This document shows, piece by piece, positions 8,391 through 15,994 of a DNA stretch of 64,000 nucleotides. The translations under genes and the position numbers were made by a program. The notes beneath the pieces are model-generated. The model had not been told where the DNA came from and searched no databases. It was given only the letters and a program-made list of their open reading frames with translations. The stretch is from an uncultured Flavobacteriaceae bacterium (lineage in GTDB: Bacteria > Bacteroidota > Bacteroidia > Flavobacteriales > Flavobacteriaceae): the NCBI GenBank assembly GCA_913020295.1, contig CAJWAA010000001.1:1-64000 (forward strand), read 5' to 3'. Numbering within the stretch: the stretch's first letter is position 1; each line of letters begins with the position of its first letter.

Positions 8391-8461
8391 AAAAAAAACT
8401 TTCTAAATCAAAGTTATAAAACTTAGAATTTACAAAGCATTACCTTTAGTAAAAATAAAAA

Positions 8462-8656
8462 CTACTGGTTTTCTATATCTCTTAGTCGCTGGATGTACTG
8501 AGCATTCTTAATCTTATCGCGATTTCGAACAGAGGGTTTTACAAATTGCTTCCTGCTTCTCAACTGGCGCATAGCTCCAGTTTTATCGAACTTTCTCTTG
8601 AAGCGCTTTATAGCACGATCTATATTCTCTCCGTCTTTGACAGGTATTATAAGCAT
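8462..8656 (-). CDS. rpsU: 30S ribosomal protein bS21
   Basis: A 64-residue basic protein with the bS21 signature: MLIIPVKDGENIDRAIKRFK, then a KFDKTGAMRQLRSRKQFVKP segment. In Bacteroidota ribosomes bS21 helps hide the anti-Shine-Dalgarno end of 16S rRNA, which explains why most genes of the phylum lack Shine-Dalgarno sites. The start is fixed by an exceptional Shine-Dalgarno sequence directly upstream (8662-8673), which suggests autoregulation by bS21 supply. It is the first gene of rpsU-xerC-hpf. Confidence 0.95.
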   Translation of the reverse strand: MLIIPVKDGENIDRAIKRFKRKFDKTGAMRQLRSRKQFVKPSVRNRDKIKNAQYIQRLRDIENQ

Positions 8657-8661
8657 GTGTT

Positions 8662-8673
8662 ATCACCTCCTTT
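8662..8673 (-). promoter_or_regulatory. Extended Shine-Dalgarno sequence of rpsU
   Basis: Read on the minus strand the bases are AAAGGAGGTGAT, nearly the full complement of the 3' end of 16S rRNA, with nine bases between GGAGG and the ATG at 8656. Other genes in the window have no site of comparable strength. In Flavobacteriia, ribosomes lacking bS21 have a free anti-Shine-Dalgarno and translate such mRNAs preferentially, which gives a feedback loop for bS21; that mechanism is published for Flavobacterium johnsoniae and is inferred here from the sequence. Confidence 0.85.
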
Positions 8674-8685
8674 CATAATGGATTG

Positions 8686-8714
8686 TAAATATAGCAATAC
8701 TAATACGAATCAAA
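8686..8714 (-). promoter_or_regulatory. Probable rpsU promoter
   Basis: On the minus strand a TTTG (8714-8711) is followed after 17 bp by TATATTTA (8693-8686), close to the Bacteroidota housekeeping pattern of TTTG and TAnnTTTG. Transcription would start a few bases downstream, leaving a 5' leader of about 25 nt that holds the Shine-Dalgarno sequence. Confidence 0.45.
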
Positions 8715-8731
8715 GTAATTATAAGAAAAAA

Positions 8732-9895
8732 TTATGATTTTAATAAATTACGGGCGATAACCAATTTTTGGATTTCGCTTGTTCCCTCACCAATTGTACA
8801 CAATTTAGAATCTCGGTAGAATTTTTCTACAGGAAAATCTTTAATAAAACCATAGCCACCATGTATTTGTACTGCATTATTGGCTACTTTGACACAAACT
8901 TCAGAGGAAAATAATTTTGCCATAGCTCCGATTTGTGTCACATTTTTCCCTTGATTTTTGTCTTCCCCAGCCTGATGGGTCATTAAACTTGCGGCTTCGA
9001 TTTCGGTAGCCATATCGGCTAACATAAAAGAAATTCCTTGGAAACTTCCAATAGGCTTGCCGAATTGTTCACGTTCTTTTGAATATTTTACTGAGGCTTC
9101 AAAAGCTCCCTTGGCTATCCCTAAGGATAGAGCAGCAATCGAAATTCTTCCTCCATCCAATATTTTCATCGATTGAATAAATCCCTCTCCAATATCTCCT
9201 AGACGATTACTGTCTGGAACGATACAATTGTCAAAAATCATTTCGGCGGTTTCAGAGGCGCGCATACCTAATTTATTCTCCACTTTTCCGGAGCTAAAAC
9301 CAGGTGTCCCTTTTTCAATCACAAAGCTAGTCATCCCATGATTATCTCCTTTTTCACCATTTCTAAAAATGACTACAGCTAGATCACATGATTTACCATG
9401 AGTAATGAAATTCTTAGTACCATTCAATACCCAATGGTCTCCCTGCTTTTTAGCGGTAGCATTCATCCTTTTAGCATCAGATCCGGTATTATATTCGGTT
9501 AAACCCCAAGCCCCTATCCACTGGCCAGTAGCCAACCTGGGCAACCACATCATCCTTTGTTCCTCATTACCGAAAAGGTAAAGATGTTGTGTAGCTAAAG
9601 AATTGTGTGCCGCCACAGATAATCCAATAGACGGATCGACTTTTGAAATTTCCTCTATCACTGCAATATACTCATGATAGCCCATACCCGAACCTCCATA
9701 TATCTCAGGGATCAATACACCCATAAAACCCAATTCGCCTGCTTTTCTCATGACCGAAGAAGGAAAAAACTGAGTCTCATCCCACTCCATTACTTTCGGT
9801 TTTATGTACTGCTCTGAAAAATGTTTTGCGGACTCAATGACCATTTTTGTAGTCTCTCCATAATTCATACTCACCGCACCATCTAACTCAAACAT
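8732..9895 (-). CDS. Acyl-CoA dehydrogenase
   Basis: A 387-residue flavoenzyme of the acyl-CoA dehydrogenase family, catalysing FAD-dependent alpha-beta oxidation of acyl-CoA in beta-oxidation or branched-chain amino-acid breakdown. The N-terminal helical domain, the middle beta domain (GAWGLTEYNTGSDA, the flavin-contact region) and the C-terminal four-helix domain (REQFGKPIGSFQGI) are all present. The catalytic base is E370 in IGEGTSEIQ, at the position used by short- and medium-chain enzymes. QIHGGYGF before it is the usual FAD/dimer motif. It stands alone on the minus strand, so the substrate chain length cannot be set from context. Confidence 0.9.
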   Translation of the reverse strand: MFELDGAVSMNYGETTKMVIESAKHFSEQYIKPKVMEWDETQFFPSSVMRKAGELGFMGVLIPEIYGGSGMGYHEYIAVIEEISKVDPSIGLSVAAHNSLATQHLYLFGNEEQRMMWLPRLATGQWIGAWGLTEYNTGSDAKRMNATAKKQGDHWVLNGTKNFITHGKSCDLAVVIFRNGEKGDNHGMTSFVIEKGTPGFSSGKVENKLGMRASETAEMIFDNCIVPDSNRLGDIGEGFIQSMKILDGGRISIAALSLGIAKGAFEASVKYSKEREQFGKPIGSFQGISFMLADMATEIEAASLMTHQAGEDKNQGKNVTQIGAMAKLFSSEVCVKVANNAVQIHGGYGFIKDFPVEKFYRDSKLCTIGEGTSEIQKLVIARNLLKS

Positions 9896-10255
9896 AGTAT
9901 TAAAATGTTTGTAAATATAAGCTTATTCTATCTATTTCCAATGAGTCAAATACTTCAATATTTCAAAGATTATGAATTGCCATTATACCAATGGAACTTC
10001 TCACTACAACAATGTTATTAAAGTTTTATATGATAAGGCAGTGTAATTTTAACTCCTTGAATATTAAAAACCAACCCATTTCTGATTGTGTAGCATGAGC
10101 TATTCATCTCATTTAATTGGCTTTATGTTTATCATTTAATGTTTTAGTAAGATGAGCAAAGCAATAAAATTATAGTTGCCAGAAGGGTAATCAGTTGGGT
10201 TTTTTACGAGTAAATAATGGGGACAAAAATTTCATTTTTAAGTTTAGATCAGTCT
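9896..10255. other. Non-coding gap, 360 bp
   Basis: Nothing recognisable between the start of the acyl-CoA dehydrogenase gene and the end of the symporter gene. The longest ATG-started frame on the plus strand (9941-10021) codes for only 26 residues. The stretch may hold the acyl-CoA dehydrogenase promoter on its left side; no hairpin terminator stands out. Confidence 0.4.
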
Positions 10256-11860
10256 TTATTTACCCTTGATGGCAGAAAGATAAATAGTCAATTCCTCTTT
10301 TACTTTAGGGTATAGTATCATCAAGCCAATCATATTAGGAAATACTAAAGCCAAAATCATAGCATCAGAAAAAGTCCAAACCGCAGACATGTCTCCAGCT
10401 GCACCAATCACTATAAAAATCAAAAATAAAATTTTGTAAGATAGGTCAGAGGCTTTACTCTTACCAAAAACGAACATCCAAGACTGTAATCCATAATAGG
10501 ACCATGAAATCATCGTAGAAATGGCAAATAGCACAACGGCAAGTGTCAAAAAAGGTCCCGAAAAAGCAATGTATTCAGAAAATGCTGCTGCTGTAATTCC
10601 AGCTCCTTCAACTGCGACACCATCTATCATTACCTTCCCTCCTATTCCTCCATAGTCAAAAACTAAACTGTCACCGTTAAATATGATAATAACCAGAGCG
10701 GTCATGGTACATATTACCACTGTGTCGATGAAAGGTTCCAAAAGCGCTACTAAACCTTCTGAGGCAGCGTATTTTGTCTTAACAGCTGCATGGGCAATCG
10801 AAGCCGACCCAGCCCCTGCCTCATTAGAAAAAGCAGCACGACGAAAACCAGTGATTAAAACACCCAAAAGACCTCCCAATCCTGCTTTAGGATTAAAGGC
10901 CTGAGAAAATATCATTCCAAAAGCATCATCGACAAAACTAAAATTACTAACAATGATATAAAGACATGCAAATACATATATTAAAGCCATAAAGGGCACT
11001 ATTTTTTCTGTTACGGTGGCAATTCGTTTTATACCCCCGATGATGATAATACCCACAAAAGCCATCATAATCAACCCGATAATAGTTCTGGCACTACCTC
11101 CGGTCATTCCAAAAGAATTAACTAATTGCATGGCAGCTTGGTTGGACTGAGCAGCATTTCCTCCTCCAAAAGATGCGCCAATACAAAGTAACGCAAAGGT
11201 CAACGCTAAAAACTTTCCAATTCTGGTGAAACCTCGGTCTTTTAAGCCTTTAGACAAATAATACATAGGGCCACCATAGACTGTTCCATCCTTGCCAACG
11301 TCTCGATATCTTACTCCTAATGTACACTCAACAAATTTGGTTGACATGCCTAATAAACCACAAAGTATCATCCAAAAAGTTGCACCAGGACCCCCAACGG
11401 CAATTGCAAGTGCGACTCCAGCGATATTTCCATTACCCACGGTTCCAGAAACAGCAGTAGCAAGTGCTTGAAAGTGGCTCACCTCCCCCTGTTGACTTTC
11501 ATCCAAGTTGGTATCTTTAATATCTCCTTTAATTTCCAAATCTATTGCTCTGGTTTGTTGAGAATCAAGCTTATCGTATTTCCCCCTGACAGTTTGAATC
11601 GCAGTATGAAAACGCCTCACATTCACAAATCCAAAATAAACTGTGAAAAATAATGCACCCCCGACGAGTAATATAATGATCGTAGGAATGGAGGTACCGG
11701 GAAAATCATGTAAAACAAGTGCACCCCACCAGTTAGCAATTGGAGTAAAGGCCTCGTTAATCCTATCGTCCAAACCTTTTTCTTGGGCACTAGTTCTAAA
11801 AGTAATCAAATTAAGCAAAAAAAGAATAAAAAGGTTTTTAGAGGGAAAACAATACTTCAT
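10256..11860 (-). CDS. Sodium:alanine/glycine symporter (AGCS family)
   Basis: A 534-residue inner-membrane transporter with the AGCS family features: TVYFGFVNVRRFHTAIQ near residue 75, the GTVGNGNIAGVALAIAVGGPGA signature region near 135-160, FWMILCGLLGMSTKFVECTLG and FSNEAGAGSASIAHAA near 340. It takes up alanine or glycine with sodium (or protons). An unusual N-terminal segment, ILFLLNLITFRTSAQ, looks like a cleavable signal peptide; AGCS proteins of Bacteroidota often have such a leader. Single gene on the minus strand. Confidence 0.88.
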   Translation of the reverse strand: MKYCFPSKNLFILFLLNLITFRTSAQEKGLDDRINEAFTPIANWWGALVLHDFPGTSIPTIIILLVGGALFFTVYFGFVNVRRFHTAIQTVRGKYDKLDSQQTRAIDLEIKGDIKDTNLDESQQGEVSHFQALATAVSGTVGNGNIAGVALAIAVGGPGATFWMILCGLLGMSTKFVECTLGVRYRDVGKDGTVYGGPMYYLSKGLKDRGFTRIGKFLALTFALLCIGASFGGGNAAQSNQAAMQLVNSFGMTGGSARTIIGLIMMAFVGIIIIGGIKRIATVTEKIVPFMALIYVFACLYIIVSNFSFVDDAFGMIFSQAFNPKAGLGGLLGVLITGFRRAAFSNEAGAGSASIAHAAVKTKYAASEGLVALLEPFIDTVVICTMTALVIIIFNGDSLVFDYGGIGGKVMIDGVAVEGAGITAAAFSEYIAFSGPFLTLAVVLFAISTMISWSYYGLQSWMFVFGKSKASDLSYKILFLIFIVIGAAGDMSAVWTFSDAMILALVFPNMIGLMILYPKVKEELTIYLSAIKGK

Positions 11861-12290
11861 GATTTTTATTTAGACTTTTGCAATATCATAAAAACTGCGT
11901 GAAAATCAAATTAATCCAAATTAAACATTTATTTAATTCAGAAATGGCAATGCTATCCGCATAATATGATTTATTTAGAATTATACTCCTGTTTAATATC
12001 AGAAAATAATTGATTAATGATTGATGATTAGCATTTCTAAAAATTAATGCCACATAACAGGTTTTTGTTAAATTTAAAAATCACTGAGCGTGAGACAGAA
12101 ATTTCTTTTAGCATCCATAGTAATAGGGATGATCTCTTCAAGCTACAGTGATTATATAATACAAGTTATTTGATGTGTACTCAATACCCCGATATCATTT
12201 TACACCCAATAATATCTCAATTTATCAATCAAGGAAACAAATAATATTAATAATTAAGCAGAAAATAAAGTAGTTCTATGAGATTTCAAG
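11861..12290. other. Non-coding gap, 430 bp
   Basis: AT-rich sequence between the symporter gene and the PspC-domain gene, both on the minus strand. There is no open frame worth calling and no tRNA-like fold. It probably holds the symporter promoter on its left end and otherwise looks like eroded sequence. Confidence 0.4.
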
Positions 12291-12518
12291 TCATAAGTCG
12301 AATACAGAGGACCTTTTGGTATAAACCATGTCTTTTAGCCTAATCCAAAAAGCCAAAGTCAAATAAATTATAAATCCTCCCACTATTGTAGTAAAAGAAG
12401 CATAAATAAAAAAAAGACGAACACTCTTTACCTTCATCCCCAAGGAATCCGCCAAGCGAGTGGAAACGGCAAAGCCGTACTTCCCAAAAAAATGACGAAC
12501 TGAACTGAAACGGCTCAT
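12291..12518 (-). CDS. Small PspC-domain membrane protein
   Basis: A 75-residue protein with the PspC pattern: a polar start, LADSLGMKVKSVRLFFIYASF and one strong membrane segment (IVGGFIIYLTLAFWIRLKD), about residues 35-62. PspC-domain proteins act at the inner membrane in envelope-stress responses; in Flavobacteriia short versions of this kind are common and of unknown role. It stands alone, with gaps of over 400 bp on both sides. Confidence 0.7.
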   Translation of the reverse strand: MSRFSSVRHFFGKYGFAVSTRLADSLGMKVKSVRLFFIYASFTTIVGGFIIYLTLAFWIRLKDMVYTKRSSVFDL

Positions 12519-12977
12519 ACTGTAAATTTAAGACGAAAAATCAATTAAAGAAAACCTCGCTGGTATACGAAAGTATATTTTATTAAAATTAAATTTTTGA
12601 ATCGGAGTAAAACCAGATCTTTCAAGGGATAGGATATCGAAATTGCAGAGTGAAAAAACCTCTGGCAACAATATTGGTATCTTTTAAAAATATTTTAGTC
12701 TATTGGATAATCTGATCGTCTAGAATATGTTTTTTTTTGAAAAAACATATAGGAAAGGAATTTGTGCGTCTAAAAAAAAATAACATTAAAAAATGGGACA
12801 ATATTTTTAGTTTGGTAGATACTCAAGAACAAATTTTTAATAAGTTCTGAGATTAACTAACAATTTGTGGGTAGACAATAATGTATACAATGTTTAGTGA
12901 GGCAAATTCTTTTAAATAAAATGTAAAGTAAAAAAACTCACTGATTTTATTTGTGGTTGAGAAATATGTAAAATAAT
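12519..12977. other. Non-coding gap, 459 bp
   Basis: AT-rich sequence with runs of T and A, between the PspC gene start and the end of the rhodanese gene. A 79-codon minus-strand frame reaching into it from the rhodanese gene is out of frame with that gene and has no homology I can see. A short palindrome around 12729-12751 (ATGTTTTTTT then AAAAAACAT) could be a weak terminator-like hairpin. Confidence 0.35.
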
Positions 12978-13283
12978 TTAACAGGACTCCCCATCCCATT
13001 CCATAAATCCACCCAATAAATTGTAAGTAGTTTTTAAGCCATAATGATTCATTAATTGACAAGCCTGAGCACTTCTCAAGCCTGATCTGCAATAAACATA
13101 GTAATTTTTGGATACGTCGAGCGATTGTATCCCGTCTATAAAATTTGAAGCTTGACGTATATCCAACAATGTTGCCTGTGGTATATGTCCTTCCTCAAAT
13201 TCTTCAGCAGTTCTTACATCCAGCAAAAAAGCATTTTGGTCTGATTCAATTTTTTTTTTCCACTCTTCTAGCGATAAATCCAT
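12978..13283 (-). CDS. Single-domain rhodanese-like sulfurtransferase
   Basis: A 101-residue single rhodanese domain: LLDVRTAEEFEEGHIPQA (20-37), the active-site loop CRSGLRS (about 65-71, Cys being the persulfide carrier) and the closing GGFMEWDG. It probably moves sulfane sulfur in the cytoplasm; there is no signal peptide. It is divergent from the MarR gene, with 106 bp between the start codons holding the MarR promoter and operators, so MarR might also affect it. Confidence 0.88.
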   Translation of the reverse strand: MDLSLEEWKKKIESDQNAFLLDVRTAEEFEEGHIPQATLLDIRQASNFIDGIQSLDVSKNYYVYCRSGLRSAQACQLMNHYGLKTTYNLLGGFMEWDGESC

Positions 13284-13333
13284 AAATAATTTTTAATTCA
13301 AAATTAACAGACATGTTTAATAAAATAAATTTA

Positions 13334-13363
13334 TTGGGAAATAAAAATTTTCTTCTAAATTTG
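13334..13363 (+). promoter_or_regulatory. Promoter of the marR-yceI operon
   Basis: A TTG at 13334-13336 and a perfect TAnnTTTG box, TAAATTTG at 13356-13363, are 19 bp apart, matching the Bacteroidota consensus. Transcription should start near 13367-13370, about 20 bases before the marR ATG, inside the operator palindromes. Confidence 0.6.
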
Positions 13364-13388
13364 TATTAACAAATTTTGTCTAAACAAA
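13360..13388 (+). promoter_or_regulatory. Two tandem operator-like palindromes before marR
   Basis: TTTGT-ATTA-ACAAA (13360-13373) is followed after one base by TTTGT-CTAA-ACAAA (13375-13388): the same 14-bp inverted repeat twice with a 15-bp period. The first overlaps the -7 box and the second ends one base before the ATG. MarR proteins bind 14-20 bp palindromes as dimers and usually repress their own gene, so two side-by-side dimers blocking the promoter are the natural reading. This is inferred; no binding data exist here. Confidence 0.6.
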
Positions 13389-13389
13389 T

Positions 13390-13821
13390 ATGGAGAATTT
13401 AGACCTTGCCAAAAATACAGTAGTTGGTATTCTAAAAGCCGGATGTAAAGCTGAAGAGTTTTTAGGAAATACCTTGAAGCCATTCAAAATTTCACTTCAA
13501 CAGTTCAATGTACTAAGAATTTTGAGAGGACGCAAAGGAATTCCCGCTAATTTGCAAACTGTTCAAAAACGAATGATTCACAAAATGTCTAACACCACCC
13601 GTCTGATAGATAAATTGATAGACAAGAAACTGGTGAAACGAAAGATTTGTAAAGACAATCGAAGAAAAATCGAAATTTTCATAACTCAAGAAGGTTTAAA
13701 CCTTCTAAGCCAACTCGACGCCCTCATCCAAAAAACAGAGGCCGAAACATTAGTGCCTCTTTCACTAGAGGAGCAAAAAAACTTAAGACATTTAATAAAT
13801 AAAATAACTTTGAGTCGTTAA
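13390..13821 (+). CDS. MarR-family transcriptional regulator
   Basis: A 143-residue winged-helix protein. Residues 30-105 hold the fold: ISLQQFNVLRILRG, the recognition helix HKMSNTTRLIDKLIDKKLVKR and the wing KDNRRKIEIFITQEGLNLL. The C-terminal helix would complete the dimer. The gene is 17 bp before yceI, and the MarR-YceI pair is common in Flavobacteriia. It is probably self-repressing through the two palindromes between 13360 and 13388. The inducer is unknown; phenolic, lipophilic or oxidising compounds are usual for the family. Confidence 0.88.
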   Translation: MENLDLAKNTVVGILKAGCKAEEFLGNTLKPFKISLQQFNVLRILRGRKGIPANLQTVQKRMIHKMSNTTRLIDKLIDKKLVKRKICKDNRRKIEIFITQEGLNLLSQLDALIQKTEAETLVPLSLEEQKNLRHLINKITLSR

Positions 13822-13838
13822 ACATTAAATTATATATA

Positions 13839-14417
13839 ATGATAAAACCATTTCAATTATTACTCGCTATTACTTTAATTTTTTCAACATTTGGACTTTG
13901 CCTAGCCCAAAATCTAAGTGCTAATTTGGAACAAAGCAATGTTCGTTGGTTTGGAGAAGAGCTTACAGGAAAAATACACTTTGGTGACTTGAGCTTCAAA
14001 AATGCTTATGTCGAGGTTCAGGACGGTGTGATCACAGGTGGAAGCTTTGTTGTTGACATGTCTTCCCTGTCGGTTAAAGATCTCTCTGGTGGAGGAAAAG
14101 CAAGACTTGAGGGGCACCTCAAATCCAATGATTTTTTCAGTGTAGAAAAGTATCCGGAAGCCATCCTAAAAATAACTCAAAAAGCCAAAATTAAAGATGG
14201 AGCACAAACTCTTTTTGGTAATTTAAATATCAAAGGGATTGAACATCCTGTAGAGTTTACAATGAAATTGATTGATGACAACACCGCATTGTCTGAACTT
14301 ACTTTCGATCGATCAAAATACAATGTCCGCTTTCGCTCTGGCTCCTTTTTCGAAAATTTGGGAGACAAACTAATATTGGACGACATTAAAATGAAAGTAA
14401 GCCTTCATTGGAATTAG
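13839..14417 (+). CDS. YceI-family periplasmic lipid-binding protein
   Basis: A 192-residue protein with a signal peptide ending CLAQ (about residue 24). The body is the YceI lipocalin-like barrel: NVRWFGEELTGKIHFGDLSF, GGSFVVDMSSLSV, DFFSVEKYPEAILKIT, and LFGNLNIKGIEHPVEFTM, which is the most conserved part. YceI proteins bind isoprenoid quinone-like or fatty ligands in the periplasm and are induced by stress. It is cotranscribed with marR, whose regulation probably governs it. Confidence 0.9.
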   Translation: MIKPFQLLLAITLIFSTFGLCLAQNLSANLEQSNVRWFGEELTGKIHFGDLSFKNAYVEVQDGVITGGSFVVDMSSLSVKDLSGGGKARLEGHLKSNDFFSVEKYPEAILKITQKAKIKDGAQTLFGNLNIKGIEHPVEFTMKLIDDNTALSELTFDRSKYNVRFRSGSFFENLGDKLILDDIKMKVSLHWN

Positions 14418-14438
14418 GCTTAAAAAATCAACTTCTGA

Positions 14439-14468
14439 TTGGTTTAAAGTTTTTTTGATATATATTTG
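14439..14468 (+). promoter_or_regulatory. Promoter of the trp operon
   Basis: TTG at 14439-14441 and the perfect TAnnTTTG box TATATTTG at 14461-14468 are 19 bp apart. The expected transcription start is within a few bases of 14472, almost on top of the leader-peptide ATG at 14473. Confidence 0.6.
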
Positions 14469-14472
14469 CTAT

Positions 14473-14520
14473 ATGAATTTTAAAAGTAATAATATAAGCT
14501 GGTGGAACGAACTGACATAA
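14473..14520 (+). CDS. trpL: trp operon leader peptide
   Basis: A 15-codon frame, MNFKSNNISWWNELT, ending in TAA. Two adjacent Trp codons (TGG TGG, 14500-14505) lie 47 bp before a strong intrinsic terminator, itself just upstream of trpE. This is the arrangement of a transcription attenuator in which ribosome stalling at Trp codons under Trp starvation prevents termination. Two Trp codons in a 15-residue frame at exactly this place are very unlikely by chance. A promoter box ends four bases before the ATG, so the message may be almost leaderless. Confidence 0.8.
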   Translation: MNFKSNNISWWNELT

Positions 14521-14567
14521 TCAATTCGTGATACCGCTATACCAATATAAAAGGCTTGTCATCACGA
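14507..14567 (+). promoter_or_regulatory. Alternative pairing segments of the trp attenuator
   Basis: ACGAA (14507-14511) can pair with TTCGT (14525-14529). The overlapping TCGTGAT (14526-14532) can instead pair with ATCACGA (14561-14567), which is the loop and first two descending-stem bases of the terminator. A ribosome stalled at the Trp codons would cover 14507-14511 and free the second segment to disrupt the terminator; one reaching the stop at 14518 would cover it and let the terminator form. The stems are short, so this model is only a proposal. Confidence 0.45.
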
Positions 14568-14579
14568 CAAGCCTTTTTT
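14549..14579 (+). terminator. Intrinsic terminator of the trp leader (attenuator)
   Basis: GGCTTGTC (14553-14560) and GACAAGCC (14566-14573) form an 8-bp stem with a five-base loop, extended by A-T pairs and followed by a run of six T. It ends 11 bases before the trpE start, so every trp transcript must read through it. Confidence 0.85.
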
Positions 14580-14590
14580 AATTATACACC

Positions 14591-15994
14591 ATGAATCCAA
14601 GGTTTAAATTACATTCCGAACACAAAAAAATTCTGGCTGATACACTCACTCCGGTCAGCGTCTATTTAAAGATTAGAGATCAATTTCCCCACAGCCTTTT
14701 ACTGGAAAGTAGCGATTACGATGCGCGTGCAAATAATTTCTCTTACATCTGTTGCAACCCTATTGCCAGCTTGAACATATTTAAAGACATAATAACTTAT
14801 AATTTTCCCGACGGCAATAGCCAAAAGGTTAAGTTGACTGAAAAAGACAGGGTACCCCAGCTAGTTCAAAATTTTGCTGGGCAATTTAAATCCAAAAAAT
14901 ATCCTTTCAAATTCATCACCAATGGACTCTTTGGATATATTTCTCATGAAGCGGTGGCTCATTTTGATCATTTGACACTTAGGCTGGACAAAAGTAATTT
15001 AGATATGCCCGAAATCTACTACGCCGTTTATCAAAATATCATTGCCATCAGCCTTTTCAACCATGAAGCTCATTTATTTTCACACACTTACAATGGGTTG
15101 AACAATTTGAATCGAATCGAAAAAATCCTCAAAAAAGACAACACCACAGCCTATAAATTCAAAAAAAAAGGTGATAAGTCCTCCAACCTGACCGATAAAG
15201 AATTTACCGGAATGGTTAATAAGGCTAAGGAACACTGTTTCAGGGGAGATGTTTTTCAGTTGGTCCTTTCGCGTAGGTTTACACAGGGATTTACAGGAGA
15301 CGAATTCAACGTTTATCGCACCTTGAGATCCATCAATCCCTCCCCTTATCTGTTCTTTTTTGACTATGGTGACTTCAAGATTTTTGGTAGTTCACCGGAA
15401 GCACAACTGGTCGTAGAACAGGGTAAAGCAGAAATTCATCCAATTGCAGGAACCTTCAAGCGGACGGGAAATGATGAAGAAGACAAAGCCTCTGCAGAGA
15501 GACTTGCAGCAGATCCCAAAGAAAACAGTGAGCATGTCATGCTGGTCGATCTGGCACGAAATGACCTAAGTCGAAATGGAAGTGAAGTCGTGGTGGAAAA
15601 AAACAGGGAAGTACAATTTTTTTCCCATGTAATTCATCTGGTTTCCAAAGTAACCGCCTACCTCAAGCCAAAAGCCAAAACATTCCAAGTGGTAGCCGAC
15701 ACCTTTCCTGCCGGAACCCTTAGTGGAGCCCCAAAACACATGGCCCTTCAACTTATCGACCGCTACGAGAACAGTGCCCGAAATGCCTACGGTGGAGCAC
15801 TAGGTTATATGGATTTTGATGGCAATTTCAACCACTGTATCATCATACGATCCTTTATTAGTAAAAATCAAAAACTTCACTACCAAGCAGGGGCAGGGGT
15901 TGTTTCAAAATCTCTGCCTGAAAACGAGTTACAGGAGGTTTACAATAAACTGGGAGCGTTAGACAAGGCTTTAACATTAGCCGAAAAATTATGA
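14591..15994 (+). CDS. trpE: Anthranilate synthase component I
   Basis: The 467-residue large subunit makes anthranilate from chorismate with ammonia supplied by TrpG, the first step of tryptophan synthesis. The N-terminal domain has the feedback-inhibition motif LLES (37-40), so the enzyme is probably inhibited by Trp. The C-terminal chorismate-binding domain shows VFQLVLSRRF, SSPEAQLVV, IHPIAGTFKRTG, EHVMLVDLARND and FPAGTLSGAPK. It begins 11 bp after the attenuator terminator and overlaps trpG by 4 bp (ATGA). Confidence 0.96.
   Translation: MNPRFKLHSEHKKILADTLTPVSVYLKIRDQFPHSLLLESSDYDARANNFSYICCNPIASLNIFKDIITYNFPDGNSQKVKLTEKDRVPQLVQNFAGQFKSKKYPFKFITNGLFGYISHEAVAHFDHLTLRLDKSNLDMPEIYYAVYQNIIAISLFNHEAHLFSHTYNGLNNLNRIEKILKKDNTTAYKFKKKGDKSSNLTDKEFTGMVNKAKEHCFRGDVFQLVLSRRFTQGFTGDEFNVYRTLRSINPSPYLFFFDYGDFKIFGSSPEAQLVVEQGKAEIHPIAGTFKRTGNDEEDKASAERLAADPKENSEHVMLVDLARNDLSRNGSEVVVEKNREVQFFSHVIHLVSKVTAYLKPKAKTFQVVADTFPAGTLSGAPKHMALQLIDRYENSARNAYGGALGYMDFDGNFNHCIIIRSFISKNQKLHYQAGAGVVSKSLPENELQEVYNKLGALDKALTLAEKL

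Noticed and set aside
9941-10021. A 26-codon ATG frame, MSQILQYFKDYELPLYQ..., in the gap after the acyl-CoA dehydrogenase
   Set aside because: Too short, with no recognised homology and no start signal; not called as a gene.
12853-13092. A 79-codon minus-strand open frame overlapping the rhodanese gene
   Set aside because: It reads a different frame of the rhodanese gene, has no family likeness and no start signal; the rhodanese frame carries the conserved active-site loop.
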